A DNA stretch of 64,000 bases from Morella rubra (Eukaryota; Streptophyta; Magnoliopsida; Fagales; Myricaceae), in contig CM025855.1 of assembly GCA_003952965.2 (NCBI GenBank), forward strand, positions 21,949,122 to 22,013,121, in the 5' to 3' direction. The translations under genes were made by a program, and so were the position numbers. Position 1 is the stretch's first letter; every line of letters starts with the position of its first letter. Below the pieces are notes generated by a model that had not been told where the DNA came from, did not search any database, and saw only the letters and a program-made list of their open reading frames with translations. Below, piece after piece: positions 1 through 11,720 of this stretch.

Positions 1-146
1 AGCATTAGCATTCAAATTCAATTGACAAGACTTAAGTACAGATGAACAAACAATGTTAAATCAAGAAAGTTAAAGAGAAGTCTCGATGCAAAAACTTGTA
101 CTTAACATTCTTATTCAAGATGAAGAGAAATAAATCAACCCTTAAC

Positions 147-3100
147 TGTTCATTGTTACGAGGACCTCCAGAACAAGATACCAAAATTTCCTCACTGACT
201 ATCTGGGAAGCAGCAGCACGAGCAATAGACTGCAAATGGTTTGAATCAGACAGTAAATGAGATAATTCTGTACTAGCAACTGCATACTATTCTCTTAGAC
301 CAAACCATACTAAAAATGGAAAGTACCTACTACTAACTTTGCGCCAGAGATATTAACTAAGATCCAGAGACATTAACCAACAGGTGGCATGGATCAAAAA
401 ACGGTTAAAATCTAACTCTTTTTAATCAGATATCTATAATCTAATTTCTGCTAGTTAAACTAGAATCTAACCACATCCTATCCCTTTACTACGTGTGCCA
501 GAAACATTTGTAGAATAAATCCAATACCAAAGTGGTCACATTAACGTGTTCATATCTTTCTAGAAGCTCCCCCAAGGCTGGGTGGCCTCCATAGGCTCTT
601 AAGATCCAAAATAAATAAATATACATCATGTCCCTTTACTATGTGTACCAGAAACATTTGTAGAATGAATCTGATACCACAGTGGTCACATTAACATGAC
701 CTTATCTTTTCCAGAAGCTCCCCCCAAGGGTTGGTGGCCTCCATACGCTCTTAAGATCCAAAATAAATAATATGCGAGCATTTAAAAGAATGTACAAGAA
801 CATTAAGGTCTTAGAAGTATGGCATACAAGAAGGATTGTGGATATCTCCCCTGTAATTGATTCAACATTTGATTCGGACAACCTATTCAGAAGACCTGGA
901 ACAAGTTGAAGATCAGAAATTTAGAGACCAAGTAGGAGTTCAGCACAAAGTGCGGGGCCATAAATAACATGTTAAACATAAAAGCATAGAATTTCATACC
1001 TCGAATATGTCGTCGTATTTTGGTATACTCTTCTGACTCATGACCTGAACGAGCTCTTAAGTGAGGAGCAATGTATTTTCCATCTCTCTTCCCTGCAGGT
1101 ACCTTGGCAAGATCTTCTTCTAACACCGCTTCAGCAACGCAAGACACGGCAGGCCTGGGTGCACCTACAGCCGTATCAGCCACCGTGTCACCATCTTGTC
1201 CTTGCTCTAACAACTTTCTTTTCTTACGCTTCATCCTTGAAGGTGACTTAGCAGGAATTTCTTGCAACATGTATGCATCACATGTTTCCAGGGATTCAGA
1301 AACACCAAGGCCAGAGTCACCAGCAACCTCACTTTCCAGCCCTTGGTCCAGTGACTTCATCTTCTTACTTTTCTTTCTTTTAGGGCTATTGTCAGGAAAT
1401 TCCTCAGCACTGGGGGTCCTTCCTTCCCTAAAGAATCAATAATAGAGGGGATTCCCCTAAACAATACATTAATACCATCATCTTCTCCTCTTAACTTTCC
1501 ACCTTTAACTTTTAGTTTCTTCGCAAGTTTCCTCTCCAAATCCAAATCCTCCTCCGCTGATGCCACAACATTCTGCATGTCCATTTCAATATACTCCTCA
1601 AATTTTGTCTTTCTCCCACTTGTCTGTGAAATTAAAATCAGAATAGAGACTTAAGAACTCACACCAAATAGAAATGAAATAATAGGTTCCAATCATGTTC
1701 AGCTTACCATGTAATCAAAATAGAAATGAACCAAGATGATAAAAGAGACAAACCAAGCAATTACTCAATGCTGTAATTTCTGTTGTCCTGCAGTAACTAT
1801 AATTTCAGCAATGCGTTAAGTTACCCATGATATTTTAGAAACTCAGCATATGCTTGTTCATTTGATTACAACTATTTTTTTTTCTTTATATTTTGATAAG
1901 TGTTCATTTGATTACAACAATGCACCTTAAATCATAAATTCATGTTGCAACTGAATTAGGAAAGTAAAATAAAGCCAGCAACACAACTCCAAATGCTGAA
2001 ATTTCCAGCATTGTAGAATCCTCATTGTTTAGCAGCTAAAATGAAGCCTTGCTACTAGAACAACTTTTAGATTTGAGATGCATGTTGATGATTCATCAGA
2101 CCTTCCTACGATACCTTTCCATTTCTGTCATTCTTTCAATAAAACATTTATCTAGCCACCTTATTATTAGTAGCACCTACAGAGCATAAATAAGTCAGCC
2201 ATATAGCAGTTCCAGTATCAATCCACTTACGCAACATCTATACTTTGACAGTTTTCTGCAGAATTTCCCAAAAGCTCCATACACTCCTTTTTAGCTTGAT
2301 TCAATGGTAGCAATTGTCTTCATAATACCCTTCCTAGCACCAATTATAGCTGTCCAGATTTATATCTAACAATGTCTATCACAAAAAAGAGAAGGTAACT
2401 AATAATTCTGCAAAAAGACTAAAGATCTCCATCAACTTAATGTCCTGCACTAAAATTCCAGCAACATGATACAAGCACAGCCTATAGATTTCCTCATCTT
2501 CGATCACTAAACATAGATGCACTCCACATGACAGAACATATTTGTACACTATACAGCCTAAAAATCAAATTCCATAGTTACATTATCCTCATATAAAATT
2601 TCCAGCAACAATCAACATACTCCAATTTTTCTGCAGAAAAAGGTTTTCCAAGCATCTACTTTGAAACTTTGAAGCTCTCCCTTTTATAACATTATTCCCT
2701 GCCCTTTTCACATCATCTGTAATACTCCCTAATTTATCTAACTTAACTACTACAACACCCTCTTTATCTCAAGGAAAACGCAAAACATAAATTCAGTAGA
2801 AAACCAACTCTTCATTCATTAACCTTCAGCTCTAACTTGCTCCTTAATATCAACAAATCATTGAACAGAATTTCCTCTCTTTCCCTTGCATCTTTAACAC
2901 ATTTTGCATGTCTATAAAAATTAGAAATTCAACAACCAATATGCTCTGAAAATTTTATAGCCATCAAACTCTAGCACATCACAGAAACTGCCCATTTCTA
3001 TTTCGTTGCACCAACAGAATTTTAGTACCCTTGCAATTCATTCATCAACCCATGCATGTCTTCTACCCTCTCATAAATTTAAGCTCACCTAACTTACAAA

Positions 3101-3505
3101 CCAAAATTTCAAACTGTCACTAACATAGCTCCGGGTCCTTTGATATTTTTGGCTCAAAGAACAATTTCTCTTAAATCCCAGCACTTCAAACTTTCATTCT
3201 TTTCACGTTGACACTGGAATAAAATCATAGCTTTCACTCAACATGCAAAAGCACAAAGACAGAAACTAAAAATAGCTACATCTCCTCAAAGGCTTCCATG
3301 GGTTCCCTCTCTGCTAAGATAAAGTTTTTATTCCTTACCTTTCTCAAGACACTAAGAGAAATTGACTCCCCATTTTCTTTCAGACTTTCCATCAAACACC
3401 TATGGCACATCTTTGTGTCTCGACAAATGGCTCACGGTTTTAGATCAGAATTTCTAATCCCCTTACCTTTCCTTGCCTTGACCGGACCTCACGGCTCTTC
3501 CCCAT
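147..3505 (-). CDS. NOM1: NOM1/SGD1-like nucleolar MIF4G-domain protein, 5' part of gene, frameshifted
   Basis: NOM1/SGD1 proteins act in the nucleolus in small-subunit rRNA maturation and carry MIF4G and MA3 domains; this window holds only the N-terminal part. Minus-strand exons read as 3505-3467 (ATG, 13 codons, donor GTAAGG), 1623-1000 (acceptor TTTCACAG, donor GTATGA), 895-828 (acceptor TTCCAG, donor GTATGC) and 229-147 (acceptor TTTGCAG, donor GTTAAG). Phases agree at each join. Recognisable family blocks are KFEEYIEMDMQ, ERKLAKKLKVKGGKLRG, KYIAPHLRARSG, LLNRLSESNVE and SCSGGPRNNEQ, the last two at the start of MIF4G. The exon 1623-1000 changes frame near 1418: one base appears missing next to GGAAGGACCCCC. 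That could be a real lesion or a sequencing error. The first exon is less certain: an in-frame ATG at 3625 would add 40 charged residues, and small exons inside the 1.8-kb first intron may be missed. The gene continues beyond base 1. Confidence 0.82.
481..770. repeat. Tandem direct duplication of a 140-bp segment inside a NOM1 intron
   Basis: Positions 481-620 and 631-770 are two diverged copies with a 150-bp period. Each starts TCCCTTTACTA and ends GATCCAAAATAAATAA. They lie inside the intron between the exons 895-828 and 229-147. No transposon ends were recognised. Confidence 0.85.
1624..3466 (-). other. Long first intron of the NOM1-like gene
   Basis: This AT-rich stretch lies between a good donor at 3466 and a good acceptor at 1624. 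No convincing extra exon, RNA gene or transposon end was seen, although a short exon could be hidden. Short blocks resembling one another (for example CCAGCAACA with flanking T-rich sequence) recur without a clear period. Confidence 0.5.
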
Positions 3506-3720
3506 TTTCCTCCTCTTCTTCTGTTCTTTCTTCTTTTCTTCTTCGGCGAGCTTCCTTTTTTCTTCCTCTGTTTCGGCCTCCTTTGAGCTCCCACAGCTCT
3601 CTTTCCCTTTCTCTCTCTTCCTCACGGTGGTGCCAAGGAACTCTCTCTCTCTTATTTGAATTGATTCGCACTGCTTGGGCTGGACAAACTAAACAGGATG
3701 CCCACCTCATCTATTTATAA
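3506..3720 (-). promoter_or_regulatory. Probable 5' leader of the NOM1-like gene, GA-rich on the coding strand
   Basis: The minus strand here is purine-rich (GA repeats), as is common for plant 5' leaders, and leads into the ATG at 3505. A reading frame open from 3625 is in phase with that ATG, so part of this leader may be coding. The sequence TATAAATAG on the minus strand (3720-3712) is a plausible TATA box. The TRIM element begins about 200 bases further upstream. Confidence 0.45.
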
Positions 3721-3922
3721 AGCCCAATTAATTGCATACCCAAGTCCAGCACAAGACCCACACGTCCAGCCCCGAATTTGATCTCTCCAAAGTCCATTAA
3801 AGCCAGAATTCAAAGTTTAAGCCTTAATCAATTAATCAAAATCATCCCACTAAACTCCATAATTCAATCAAGCTCTTAAGTTATTTTATTTACTAATTAA
3901 GGCTGAAAATAACAAAACATAG

Positions 3923-4235
3923 TATCAAGTTTCATCTCAAAACTAATTGGCTATGGGAAGAGGTGGTCCAATAGGTATATGAAGCACAAGATTAAATGGT
4001 CCCTTATCAATGTGGGACTCTTAACACTCCCCCTCACGTGCAGGCCGAATGAACATGGTCCATGCACGTGGACAATACTGGGGTACACAAACAAGTGGGC
4101 GAAGCCTAGAAATAACTTGGCTCTGATACCATATCAAGTTTCATCCCAAAACCAATTGGCTATGGGAAGAGGTGACCCAATAGGTATATGAAGCACAAAA
4201 TTAAATGGTCCCTTATCAATGTGGGACTCTTAACA
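3923..4235 (-). mobile_element. Complete TRIM (terminal-repeat retrotransposon in miniature)
   Basis: The element is 313 bp and non-coding. Two 104-bp LTRs, 3923-4026 and 4132-4235, differ at about 5 positions, all transitions. Read on the minus strand the LTR starts TGTTAAGAGTCCCACATTGA. The primer-binding site TGGTATCAGAGCC (4131-4119), complementary to the 3' end of initiator methionine tRNA, directly abuts the 5' LTR. A polypurine tract CGTGAGGGGGAG (4038-4027) directly precedes the 3' LTR. The flanks carry a perfect 5-bp target duplication, CATAG, at 3918-3922 and 4236-4240. All landmarks of a TRIM are present and there is no room for a gag or pol frame, so movement needed enzymes from another element. 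The LTR does not look like Cassandra (no 5S-like segment seen). Confidence 0.93.
4119..4131 (-). promoter_or_regulatory. tRNA-iMet primer-binding site of the TRIM
   Basis: The minus strand reads TGGTATCAGAGCC immediately after the 5' LTR, an exact plant methionine-initiator tRNA primer-binding site. It sets the orientation of the element. Confidence 0.92.
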
Positions 4236-4435
4236 CATAGGAGTGGTTAAATAAAAATTAAAAAACTTAATCCTACCAAGTTATAAATTTGAGGACTTAG
4301 AAACATTTATCTAATCTCTGCTTTTGTTTAGCTATCAAAAAATTTTAAAAAAAAAGTTTTCACAATTTTTTTTTCAAACTCGAATACATTTTTATAGACT
4401 CTAACAATTTTTAACAAATTTTTCACCAATTCCAT

Positions 4436-5277
4436 TGATGCAAACCAAGATCCTTTGTCACTTCCTAGTGCAAACCGAGATGATGCTGAACACAACCGAG
4501 ATAATGTTAAGCATGCATACTCGAGATGATGCAGAGCACACCCGAGATCCTTTGTCACTTCCTAGTAGCCCAATTACAAGACTTAAAGCCAAACGTTTCA
4601 AGGAAGCACTCAATGGACTAATCCGAGAGAGATGGGATGATACTACCAAGACCGAGATGGGTACCAATAACAATCAAGGCTTAGTTCATGTCATCAATTG
4701 CACCTCGGGTAACTATCCCGGGTAACCTGCACCTCGGCCGAAGTACTTGCACATCGGGCGTCTGCACAAGTACTTACACCTCGAACGTCTACACTACTTG
4801 GCACTTCGAGCGTTTACATGTCAGCTAGAACAAAGGCGGGACATATCTGGCGATGTCCGGATTTTCAACAGCATTTGAATTTCCTTTTCAAATGTTGGCT
4901 TCTCCTATTCTTGGAAGATTTTTAAGAGCATTTAATTTCTTCAAATTTGAATTAGTTTCCTATTCTTGGAGGGATGTTCCAAGTATATTTATTGGGCCTT
5001 TTGGGCGTAAAAAACAAGAACTTTAAGATTAATATTATTTGAGAGGTCTTGTGATTCTTTGGTTCTTTGAAGAACTACTCGAACTTATCGAAATTTCTCG
5101 TGGTGTTTATCTTGACTTATCAAACGGAGTTCCACCACAGTTTGTGACGTCTTCCTTATACCGAGGTTCTTGTTTGTCATAAACAACGGGTCAAAGTTTC
5201 CATTCGAATATGTCCTAGAACGATCTTGAGTTCTCTATTGTTGTTGGATCTCGTTATTCTTGACGAGGTTCACATCA
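4436..5277 (+). mobile_element. Solo LTR of a Ty3/gypsy family, copy 1
   Basis: It starts TGATG and ends GGTTCACATCA, with near-matching 5-bp flanks TCCAT (4431-4435) and CCCAT (5278-5282). The 3' half matches the LTRs at 32323-33108 and 35381-36210 closely (shared blocks GAAGAACTACTCGAACTTAT, TCAAACGGA and GACGAGGTTCACATCA). The 5' half encodes the block ITRLKAKRFKEALNGLI (4576-4626), the kind of basic tail that ends gypsy pol polyproteins. This copy differs from the other two by tandem repeats of about 30 bp around CGAGATGATGC (4476-4545) and repeated CACCTCGG-type blocks (4700-4800). Confidence 0.8.
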
Positions 5278-7272
5278 CCCATGAGAATCTATATTACTTC
5301 TAACAATTTTTTTGCCCATCCAAACAAAGCTCTATCTATAAGAATTTTTAATCATAATCTTTTTTACTCTTCAAATTTTATTTATTTACTAAATCAAAGA
5401 ACCACGTAAAACACTTGATTTACTTTATTAAGAAAAGGTATCAAATAAAATTTATAAAATTATTTTTGCATTAAAATATTCTAATTTAATATAAAATCTT
5501 GAAATTAACCTTAAAATATTATTAAATAATATTTAATCAAGACGAGAGATATTACACCCTGTTTCTTTCCTCCGATTTCATAGCCCTACAAAACAAAACA
5601 TCCAGACCCAGGTCAGCAATTGCAAGGTGGTTTAAAAGAAACTTCAACCAAAAATAGTTATCTTCGGGTTAATAGCACTACTCCGAGTTTTTCTAGATGA
5701 ACAACCAAAGGATAAGAAAAAGATGGTGACGTGGATATAGGCATATACCTTAACTACGTCGGGGACTGGGGAGGAGGCTACATGTTGAGGGAGAGAGATA
5801 GAGAGGCTACTGCAGCGACTGTCTCACAAAGAGATATGTTTGGTACAGGCGGTAAAAACTGAAAAGCAATTTGAATAAATTTTTTATATTTATTTATAAT
5901 AAAAAATGATTCAATAAAATAAAAAATTATTTTATTAGATCAAAATTTTGAAAATACCTAAAATTTTGGTATATAAATCTCACTTAAAGGTAAGTTGAGC
6001 CATGCCTGCAGCAACTAAACTCTCCTCACAAACAGCACCGTTTACCTTTTTTTTTTTTTGGAAAACTTCTTCTTTTTTTCAAGTAACTTGTGGTCAAGGT
6101 TGAGATCGGGCTGCAACCATACACTATGTTTGGTTTTGTTTTGAAAAGATTTGTGTTGTAATTATCATGGAAAAAAATTTAAATATATTTTTTTAGGTGT
6201 TTGTGAGAATAGTAAGATTTATAAAAATGATATTTAGAAATATAAAATTTTCGAAATTTATTTTCTTAAAAAATGTGTGAGTTTTAAGTATATTTAAAAA
6301 GAAGATTTTTGTAAGAGGAAGTTTTATAAATTTTGATAATTTTTTTTCTTATATATTGTTTTAGAATTGAGCTCAATAATTAAATAAAAAAGTTGAACGC
6401 ATCTCCACTCCCGACCAATTTCTGTCGGTTTAATCAAACTTGGGCCAAAGACCGCTCCATGCTGCGCTGACCAATCTCGGTTAGTTTTGGTTAGTCTTAA
6501 ACGGGCTGTCGGTCTCAAAGCCGTAGTGTACACATCAGCATTTGAAACCATGCCAAGAATTGCTTTTATTTTTTAAGTATTTATTTAAAGTAACAAGAAT
6601 AGAGCACATCCAATTAGGATATTGGTACACCCAGAGAGAATTTACCTCAGTTAATATTGCACTCGTTCAATTAATTGCTAGAAGTCTATGACTGTAACAC
6701 TTTCCAATTAAATGTTTCTTTTTAATATATGATAGCATGACTTCAAATTTGAAAATGGAGGATGTTAATTTAAATGCAGATGCATGGACTCACATTCTAA
6801 AGCAATGTGGTAAGTTTATTTGATTTAGAAAAGCCTATCGCTTACGAACAAGTACTTAATTGATTTTTAAATTGTGGGACTGATTCAAGTATACGAGGTT
6901 TGCTTTTACGTTATCCGTCCAATCAATAATAGTTTCCACCTGAATGAAGACCATTGAGTTTGGGGTTAATTAGATGTTTTCTCCACAAGTTACCACCTGC
7001 TCCTTGGTTTTACCTATGAACTTTCGCTAAGCACATCCTGGATTCCAATTTGATGCTATACTCCAGTAAAACCTTAGTAAAAAGACTGCATTAATTTGAA
7101 TAGAAATCCTATGCAAACAAAAACTATATAAACTAATAATAATAAAAGAATTACCTTAAGTGGTACGGTCCATAGATTTAAATCCACTGTGAGAGAGCTC
7201 AACTCATAAGATACTTATATATACTCAGTGGTACAAGGATTATATAATCAAATAAACTAAAATCAAGTTTAA
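5278..7272. other. AT-rich intergenic stretch, nothing recognised
   Basis: No reading frame with a recognisable domain, RNA gene or paired element ends was seen. A GA-rich patch near 5780-5840 and a T-run near 6050 are low-complexity features only. Confidence 0.4.
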
Positions 7273-7627
7273 GGTTTAATGACCGCAACAGTCCTTATGG
7301 TATTGACTTTTAAATCAATCCCTAGGGTATAACTTTGAATAGAACGATCTTTGTAGTCCTTTTTTCATATATATAGGTCTTTTTGTCCATCAAAAGATAA
7401 CCAACTAACGGAAGACTGACATGGGTTAGGGGTCGAGATATCTATTTTCAAGGTCGAATAACCTATCCTTAGACCCTGTCCCCATTAGTGGGCTAACTTT
7501 TAACTGACGAAAGGATTTTTATGTCTAAAAAATCGAATCACAGATACCGTCTCATTCAAAGTTGTACCTTAGGGATTACTAATTTGTTTAAAGTCAATAC
7601 TACTGGGACTGTATCAGTAATTAAGCC
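7273..7627. mobile_element. Fold-back MITE, MULE-type, 355 bp
   Basis: The left end GGTTTAATGACCGCAACAGT and the reverse complement of the right end GGCTTAATTACTGATACAGT start long inverted repeats that continue through blocks such as TATTGACTTT and ACAACTTTGAAT. Imperfect 9-bp flanks CAAGTTTAA (7264-7272) and TAAATTTAA (7628-7636) match at 7 of 9 bases, which suits a Mutator-type target duplication. There is no coding capacity. Ends resemble those of the MULE at 40874. Confidence 0.7.
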
Positions 7628-7779
7628 TAAATTTAATAACTAACTAGTAGGAAATCTTTGTGTACTGTGATTCCACTTCGGAATGCAATTCATTTGGCAT
7701 TATTGAGAAAGAAAGAAAAAAAGTAATGATTATCTAATAAAGAAGAAGTATTGTGGAGTTGTTATAGCATACATTAGGC

Positions 7780-9600
7780 TGAAAGCTCTTCACATGTATA
7801 TAAGCGCCACTTTATACACTAGAAGTTCCCTGTTCAGTTTTTGCTTTGTATGAAAAAGCTTATGGGAATCTTGACTTTGCAACTGCGGGCGGCAAGAAGT
7901 AGATTTCCCTTTAATCTTTTCAGTGATGTAGTATGGAATATCATTCTAAATCGAATCATTAAATGAAAAAACAAAGTGCAAGAAATTTAAGGTTGCCATT
8001 CCTCCATCAAATAGTAACAAAATAAGAACGGCATCAAATAGTAAAACAGCTCCCAAGAATGCCAAATTAAAAATTCAATGCTTTTGGCCAAAATCCAACA
8101 CCAGGGGCTGGAGTACTGGACCCTTTATATGCCCCCTAAATTACCCTGGGATCATCATGTTTTCTTCGACAAATGAACAGGGAGTCACGACGACTTCTCC
8201 AAACCAAGAAGCACGGCAAAAGGACGTAGCATCCATTATCCATATATTAGTTAATTATGGATATTAATGCAGTGCAGAGAAACAGTACCCATCGAAAGTT
8301 CAGTATTGGTGAGGGAATTTAAATTCCATCCCGATATTTAATTTCTAGATATGTACAGATAGAAGGTCTAGATGAGTTGCAGTCTGACTTATGAAATTAA
8401 GCGAATGAAGAGGTCCGACTGGTACAGTAAAAAACAAGACTCGGTGATCAATGCTGAAGAAACATCCATTATCCACAGATTAGTTAATTATCCAGAAAGA
8501 ATTACACAGAAAACATAGCTACACCAACCAAAAATTGAAGACCGAGGTCATGTTCGTTTCCTTACAAATGTTAGAATTTGAATCCTCACTTTGGTCATGT
8601 TCGGCAAACATAGCTGGATCTAAGGATTCAGCCTAAACATTTCCAATTTTGCCCTGGACAAATTGATGTTAAATGACCAAGGTATCCTCCGGTAAAATGT
8701 GAAGAGTAGAAAAATAGAAGGGTAAAATGGGGTTATGAAAAACATGTGGCCCCCAGCGTTCAGTGCATTAAAATCAAAAAGAAGAAGAAATGACGAAATA
8801 GCCCGAATAGTTTTGCTTTGGATAAAGGGCGATTTGGTCATTTTCCTCCCTCCCCCTGCGTGTGGCCTGCACTTGTTAGCTCATCCCTGTGTTTTAATAC
8901 CTATCAAATATTAAAACCTTTGGCATTTATCCAATATTTCCCCCCCTCCCATCAATCGGTGTTTGTCGTTTTCTTCCCTTTTTTTTTTTAATACCTTTCA
9001 AATATTCAACTTTTAATAAAAAAAATAAATTCAAAATTATAATAAATATTACAAATAAACAATATTATTTTACATTTTATCTTCTTCACTCATTTCAATA
9101 AAAATAATCTACAAAAAACAAACTTTAAAAATCATCATTACTTTTTTTACACCTCAACAACTTCTACACAAACACCAATAAAACTTTAACATCACCTAAA
9201 AATTCTCAAAACACTTCAAATCCTACAAAAAACATCAAAACGAACATCACCCGAGTCAAATTACCAGAATTGCGTAGTTGTTCAACACATGACTGAGGAG
9301 TATAAAGCTATTTTCAAAGTAACTAATATACTATATATCCGACGCACTTAAGGAGTTCCTCCTATAAGAAAAAAATATCTGAAAGTGTGGGGCACTTGAA
9401 AAATGAGAGATTTGATCCACGTCGCAAAGGACACAGCATTGACAGCATTGACTGCAAGTTTTCTTTTCGTAGTCTCTCCTTTTGGACTATTCTGTCCATC
9501 GAGAATAAAGTTAATCCAATTTTCTATCATATCTTTTCTTCTTTGTCTTTTCTTCACTACAGGTTTTTTATGGCAGAGGGAGTCACACCACCGACCACTC
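7780..9600. repeat. Duplicated RLP-flank module, copy A
   Basis: Ordered blocks here recur elsewhere in the window. TATACACTAGAAGTTCCCTG and following bases (7812 on) recur near 52320. GACTTCTCCAAACCAAGAAG (about 8190) recurs at 22085, 52930 and 57650. The stretch 8560-9250, including an AT-rich tail of about 300 bp, recurs at 22370-23090 directly upstream of the RLP pseudogene. CCACGTCGCAAAGGACAC (about 9418) recurs at 21621 and 57262. I infer an old segmental duplication of an RLP locus; this copy keeps no RLP coding sequence. Confidence 0.75.
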
Positions 9601-9722
9601 CAGGGATTTCTCCTATATTTATTTATTTTTTTAATATGTTAAGTGGGGTGAGGGGAGACGACGTCGTCGTCCCCCCGCCTTTTACTTTATTCAACTATTC
9701 TGAATTCTTCTATCTTTCCCAG

Positions 9723-10003
9723 CTTCCCCCCCCCCCCCCCCCCCCGAAGCCCCCCTTTCTCGAGTCCACCCCTTTCTCAAAACCCTAGCCGCTGACCCCC
9801 ACCACAGCTCACCCCCACCGACATCGTCTCTCTCTCTCTCTCTCTCACTCATGCCATTTACAACAATAGCAAGGAAATCAGTGCTGGATCTGGTCTCTCT
9901 CTCTCTCTATGATTTAAGTTTTTTTTGGTCTCTCTCTCTCTAATTGATTTTTCCTCCCCTCTCCCCCTGGTCGCTGTCGTCTCTCTCTCTCTCTCACTCT
10001 TTA
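9723..10003. repeat. Poly-C run and CT microsatellites
   Basis: A run of about 20 C occurs near 9727-9746 and several (CT)n blocks occur at about 9825-9848, 9894-9908, 9932-9942 and 9980-9998. AAAACCCTAGCC near 9779 resembles plant 5' leaders, but no gene start could be tied to it. Confidence 0.8.
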
Positions 10004-10077
10004 GTGGTTGATTGTGGATGGCTGAGTTTTGGTAGTTGTTGATGGATGATTGCTCTGAGTTTTGGGGATTGTTCTTG

Positions 10078-10507
10078 TGTTACAAACTGTAATTTGTAAC
10101 TCCAATACTTGTATTAATTCATAGAAACAGGGACAAGATAAAGCCAATTCGAGGTGGATGACCTCCTTGCTACAAAAGCGGCTTTCACTTTTTCGATAAT
10201 GATCCCTAGAGAGACGAAAGGCAACTAAACAGATGCTGCCCACAATGGACTGAACCAAGATATCTAATAGGCCTCCAGCCCAAAACAGCTAAACAACCAC
10301 TAATAGGTACAAGCCCTTCTTATAGGCCATCTAAGGCCGAATACTAACAGACCAATAACACCACTAATGCCTAACCCAAGACCCGGACACCTGGAGGGAA
10401 AGAATCTTCCACACAATTTACTAACCTGTGATTTGTTGACTATTGAATTCCAACCCTTACCTTCAAGCATGGACCTTTACGCCTTCGCAGCCCCAACAGC
10501 TGTAACA
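10078..10507 (-). repeat. 3' LTR of the Reina-like element
   Basis: This is the 430-bp partner of 15009-15438. The polypurine tract GGAAGGGGGGGCAT on the minus strand (10521-10508) abuts it. The pol-derived reading frame stops about 30 bases inside this LTR. Confidence 0.9.
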
Positions 10508-10725
10508 ATGCCCCCCCTTCCGAGCACCTTGCCAGCAAGGTGGTGAATGTCATGCTGAAGCTGGAACAGATGCTCCCAAGTAGCATCGTCTGGTGATTGA
10601 CCCTGCCATTGGACCAGCAGTTCTGTCATCGCATGGTTTGCAACCTTCACCATGCGTCGATCGAGCATGGCTACTGGTTCTGGGTGGAGATCTTCGCGTG
10701 AGTCAACAGGAGGCAGATCTGGCAA
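10477..10725 (-). pseudogene. Chromodomain-like pol tail of the Reina-like element
   Basis: The segment AMLDRRMVKVANHAMTELLV followed by QWQGQSPDDATWE matches the C-terminal chromodomain of plant chromoviruses, which directs integration toward particular chromatin. The frame ends inside the 3' LTR. Confidence 0.82.
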
Positions 10726-11141
10726 GGGTGTGACTTACAAGCCGACATGAAGCTTCAGTTGAGAGACGTGGAACACCGGATGGATCGAGGAATCTGGTGG
10801 TAGATCTAGGCAGTACACCACTGCTTCTACACATGCAAGCACTAGAAACAGACCATAGAAGCGGGGGGAGAGTTTCTGGTGGTGCCATTGCTTCACCGAT
10901 AGCTGGCAATAAGGCTGGAGACGCAGGTATACATGATCCCTAACCTAGAATTCCCTCTCACTGTGCTTTTAAATCTGCATATTTTTTCATACGGTTTTGT
11001 GCTTTCAAGAGGTTCTTGCATAGCAAGGATAGATACTGGTCGTGTGTCCTCAGTATTTAATTGACAGCCTCGACAGCAGTTGTACCCGGTTTGTAAGGTC
11101 AAAACTGGGGGGTAAATATCCATAAACTGCCTCAAATGGAG

Positions 11142-11690
11142 TCATTTTAGAAGAAAAATTGATGCTTGTGTTGTGATGCCATTTGGCCAATGATAGCCAT
11201 AATACTCAGCCTTAGGTTTATCTCCAATCATGCACCTTAGATAACCTTCGATGCATTTGTTGGTTGCTTTAGACTGTCCATCTGTCTGAGGATGGTAGGT
11301 TGTACTGTAGTTAAGCTGAACCTCTTGCATCTTGAACATCTCCTGTTAAAATTTGCTAGTAAAGACTAGGTTTCTGTCAGAGACTATAGTTGTGGGCAGT
11401 CCATGTAACCTGAAAACATGATGTAGGAAGGCTTGGGCCACTATCTTGGCTGTATAAGGATGCTTTAGAGGTATGAAATGGCTGTATTTCGTGAAATGAT
11501 CCATTACCACGTAGATAAAACTAAACCCATGTGAATTAGGCAGCCCCTTTATAAAGTCCATAGAGATGTCAGTCCATGGTTTTTGAGAAATAGGCAGTGG
11601 CTGTAGTAGTCCAACTAATAGCACAGTTTCATATTTGTTTTGTTGGCAAACCCTACATTGTTTAATGTAGGTCTTGATCACCTTTTTCAT
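11142..11690 (-). pseudogene. Integrase remnant of the Reina-like element
   Basis: The zinc-binding end CRVCQQNK, the block WTDISMDFIKGLP and VSDRNLVFTSKF keep the first two catalytic aspartates. After a stop at about 11343 the third block reads HPQTDGQSKATNKCIE, where the position usually holding the catalytic glutamate (GQ-S/T-E) is lysine. Two separate lesions therefore disable it. Confidence 0.85.
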
Positions 11691-11720
11691 GCCCCTCTAA
11701 TAAAAAGTCATCTTAGCTCG

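Noticed and set aside
1071-1442. Plus-strand frame of 123 codons
   Set aside because: It is the antisense shadow of the NOM1-like exon, which has conserved family motifs and splice sites.
3298-3720. Plus-strand frame of 140 codons
   Set aside because: It lies opposite the first exon and GA-rich leader of the minus-strand NOM1-like gene and is low-complexity.
4435-4725. Short plus-strand gene
   Set aside because: The frame is the pol-tail part of a solo LTR, joined to tandem-repeat sequence.
9723-9790. Coding region with a proline run
   Set aside because: The proline run comes from the poly-C stretch; no domain or splice evidence supports a gene.
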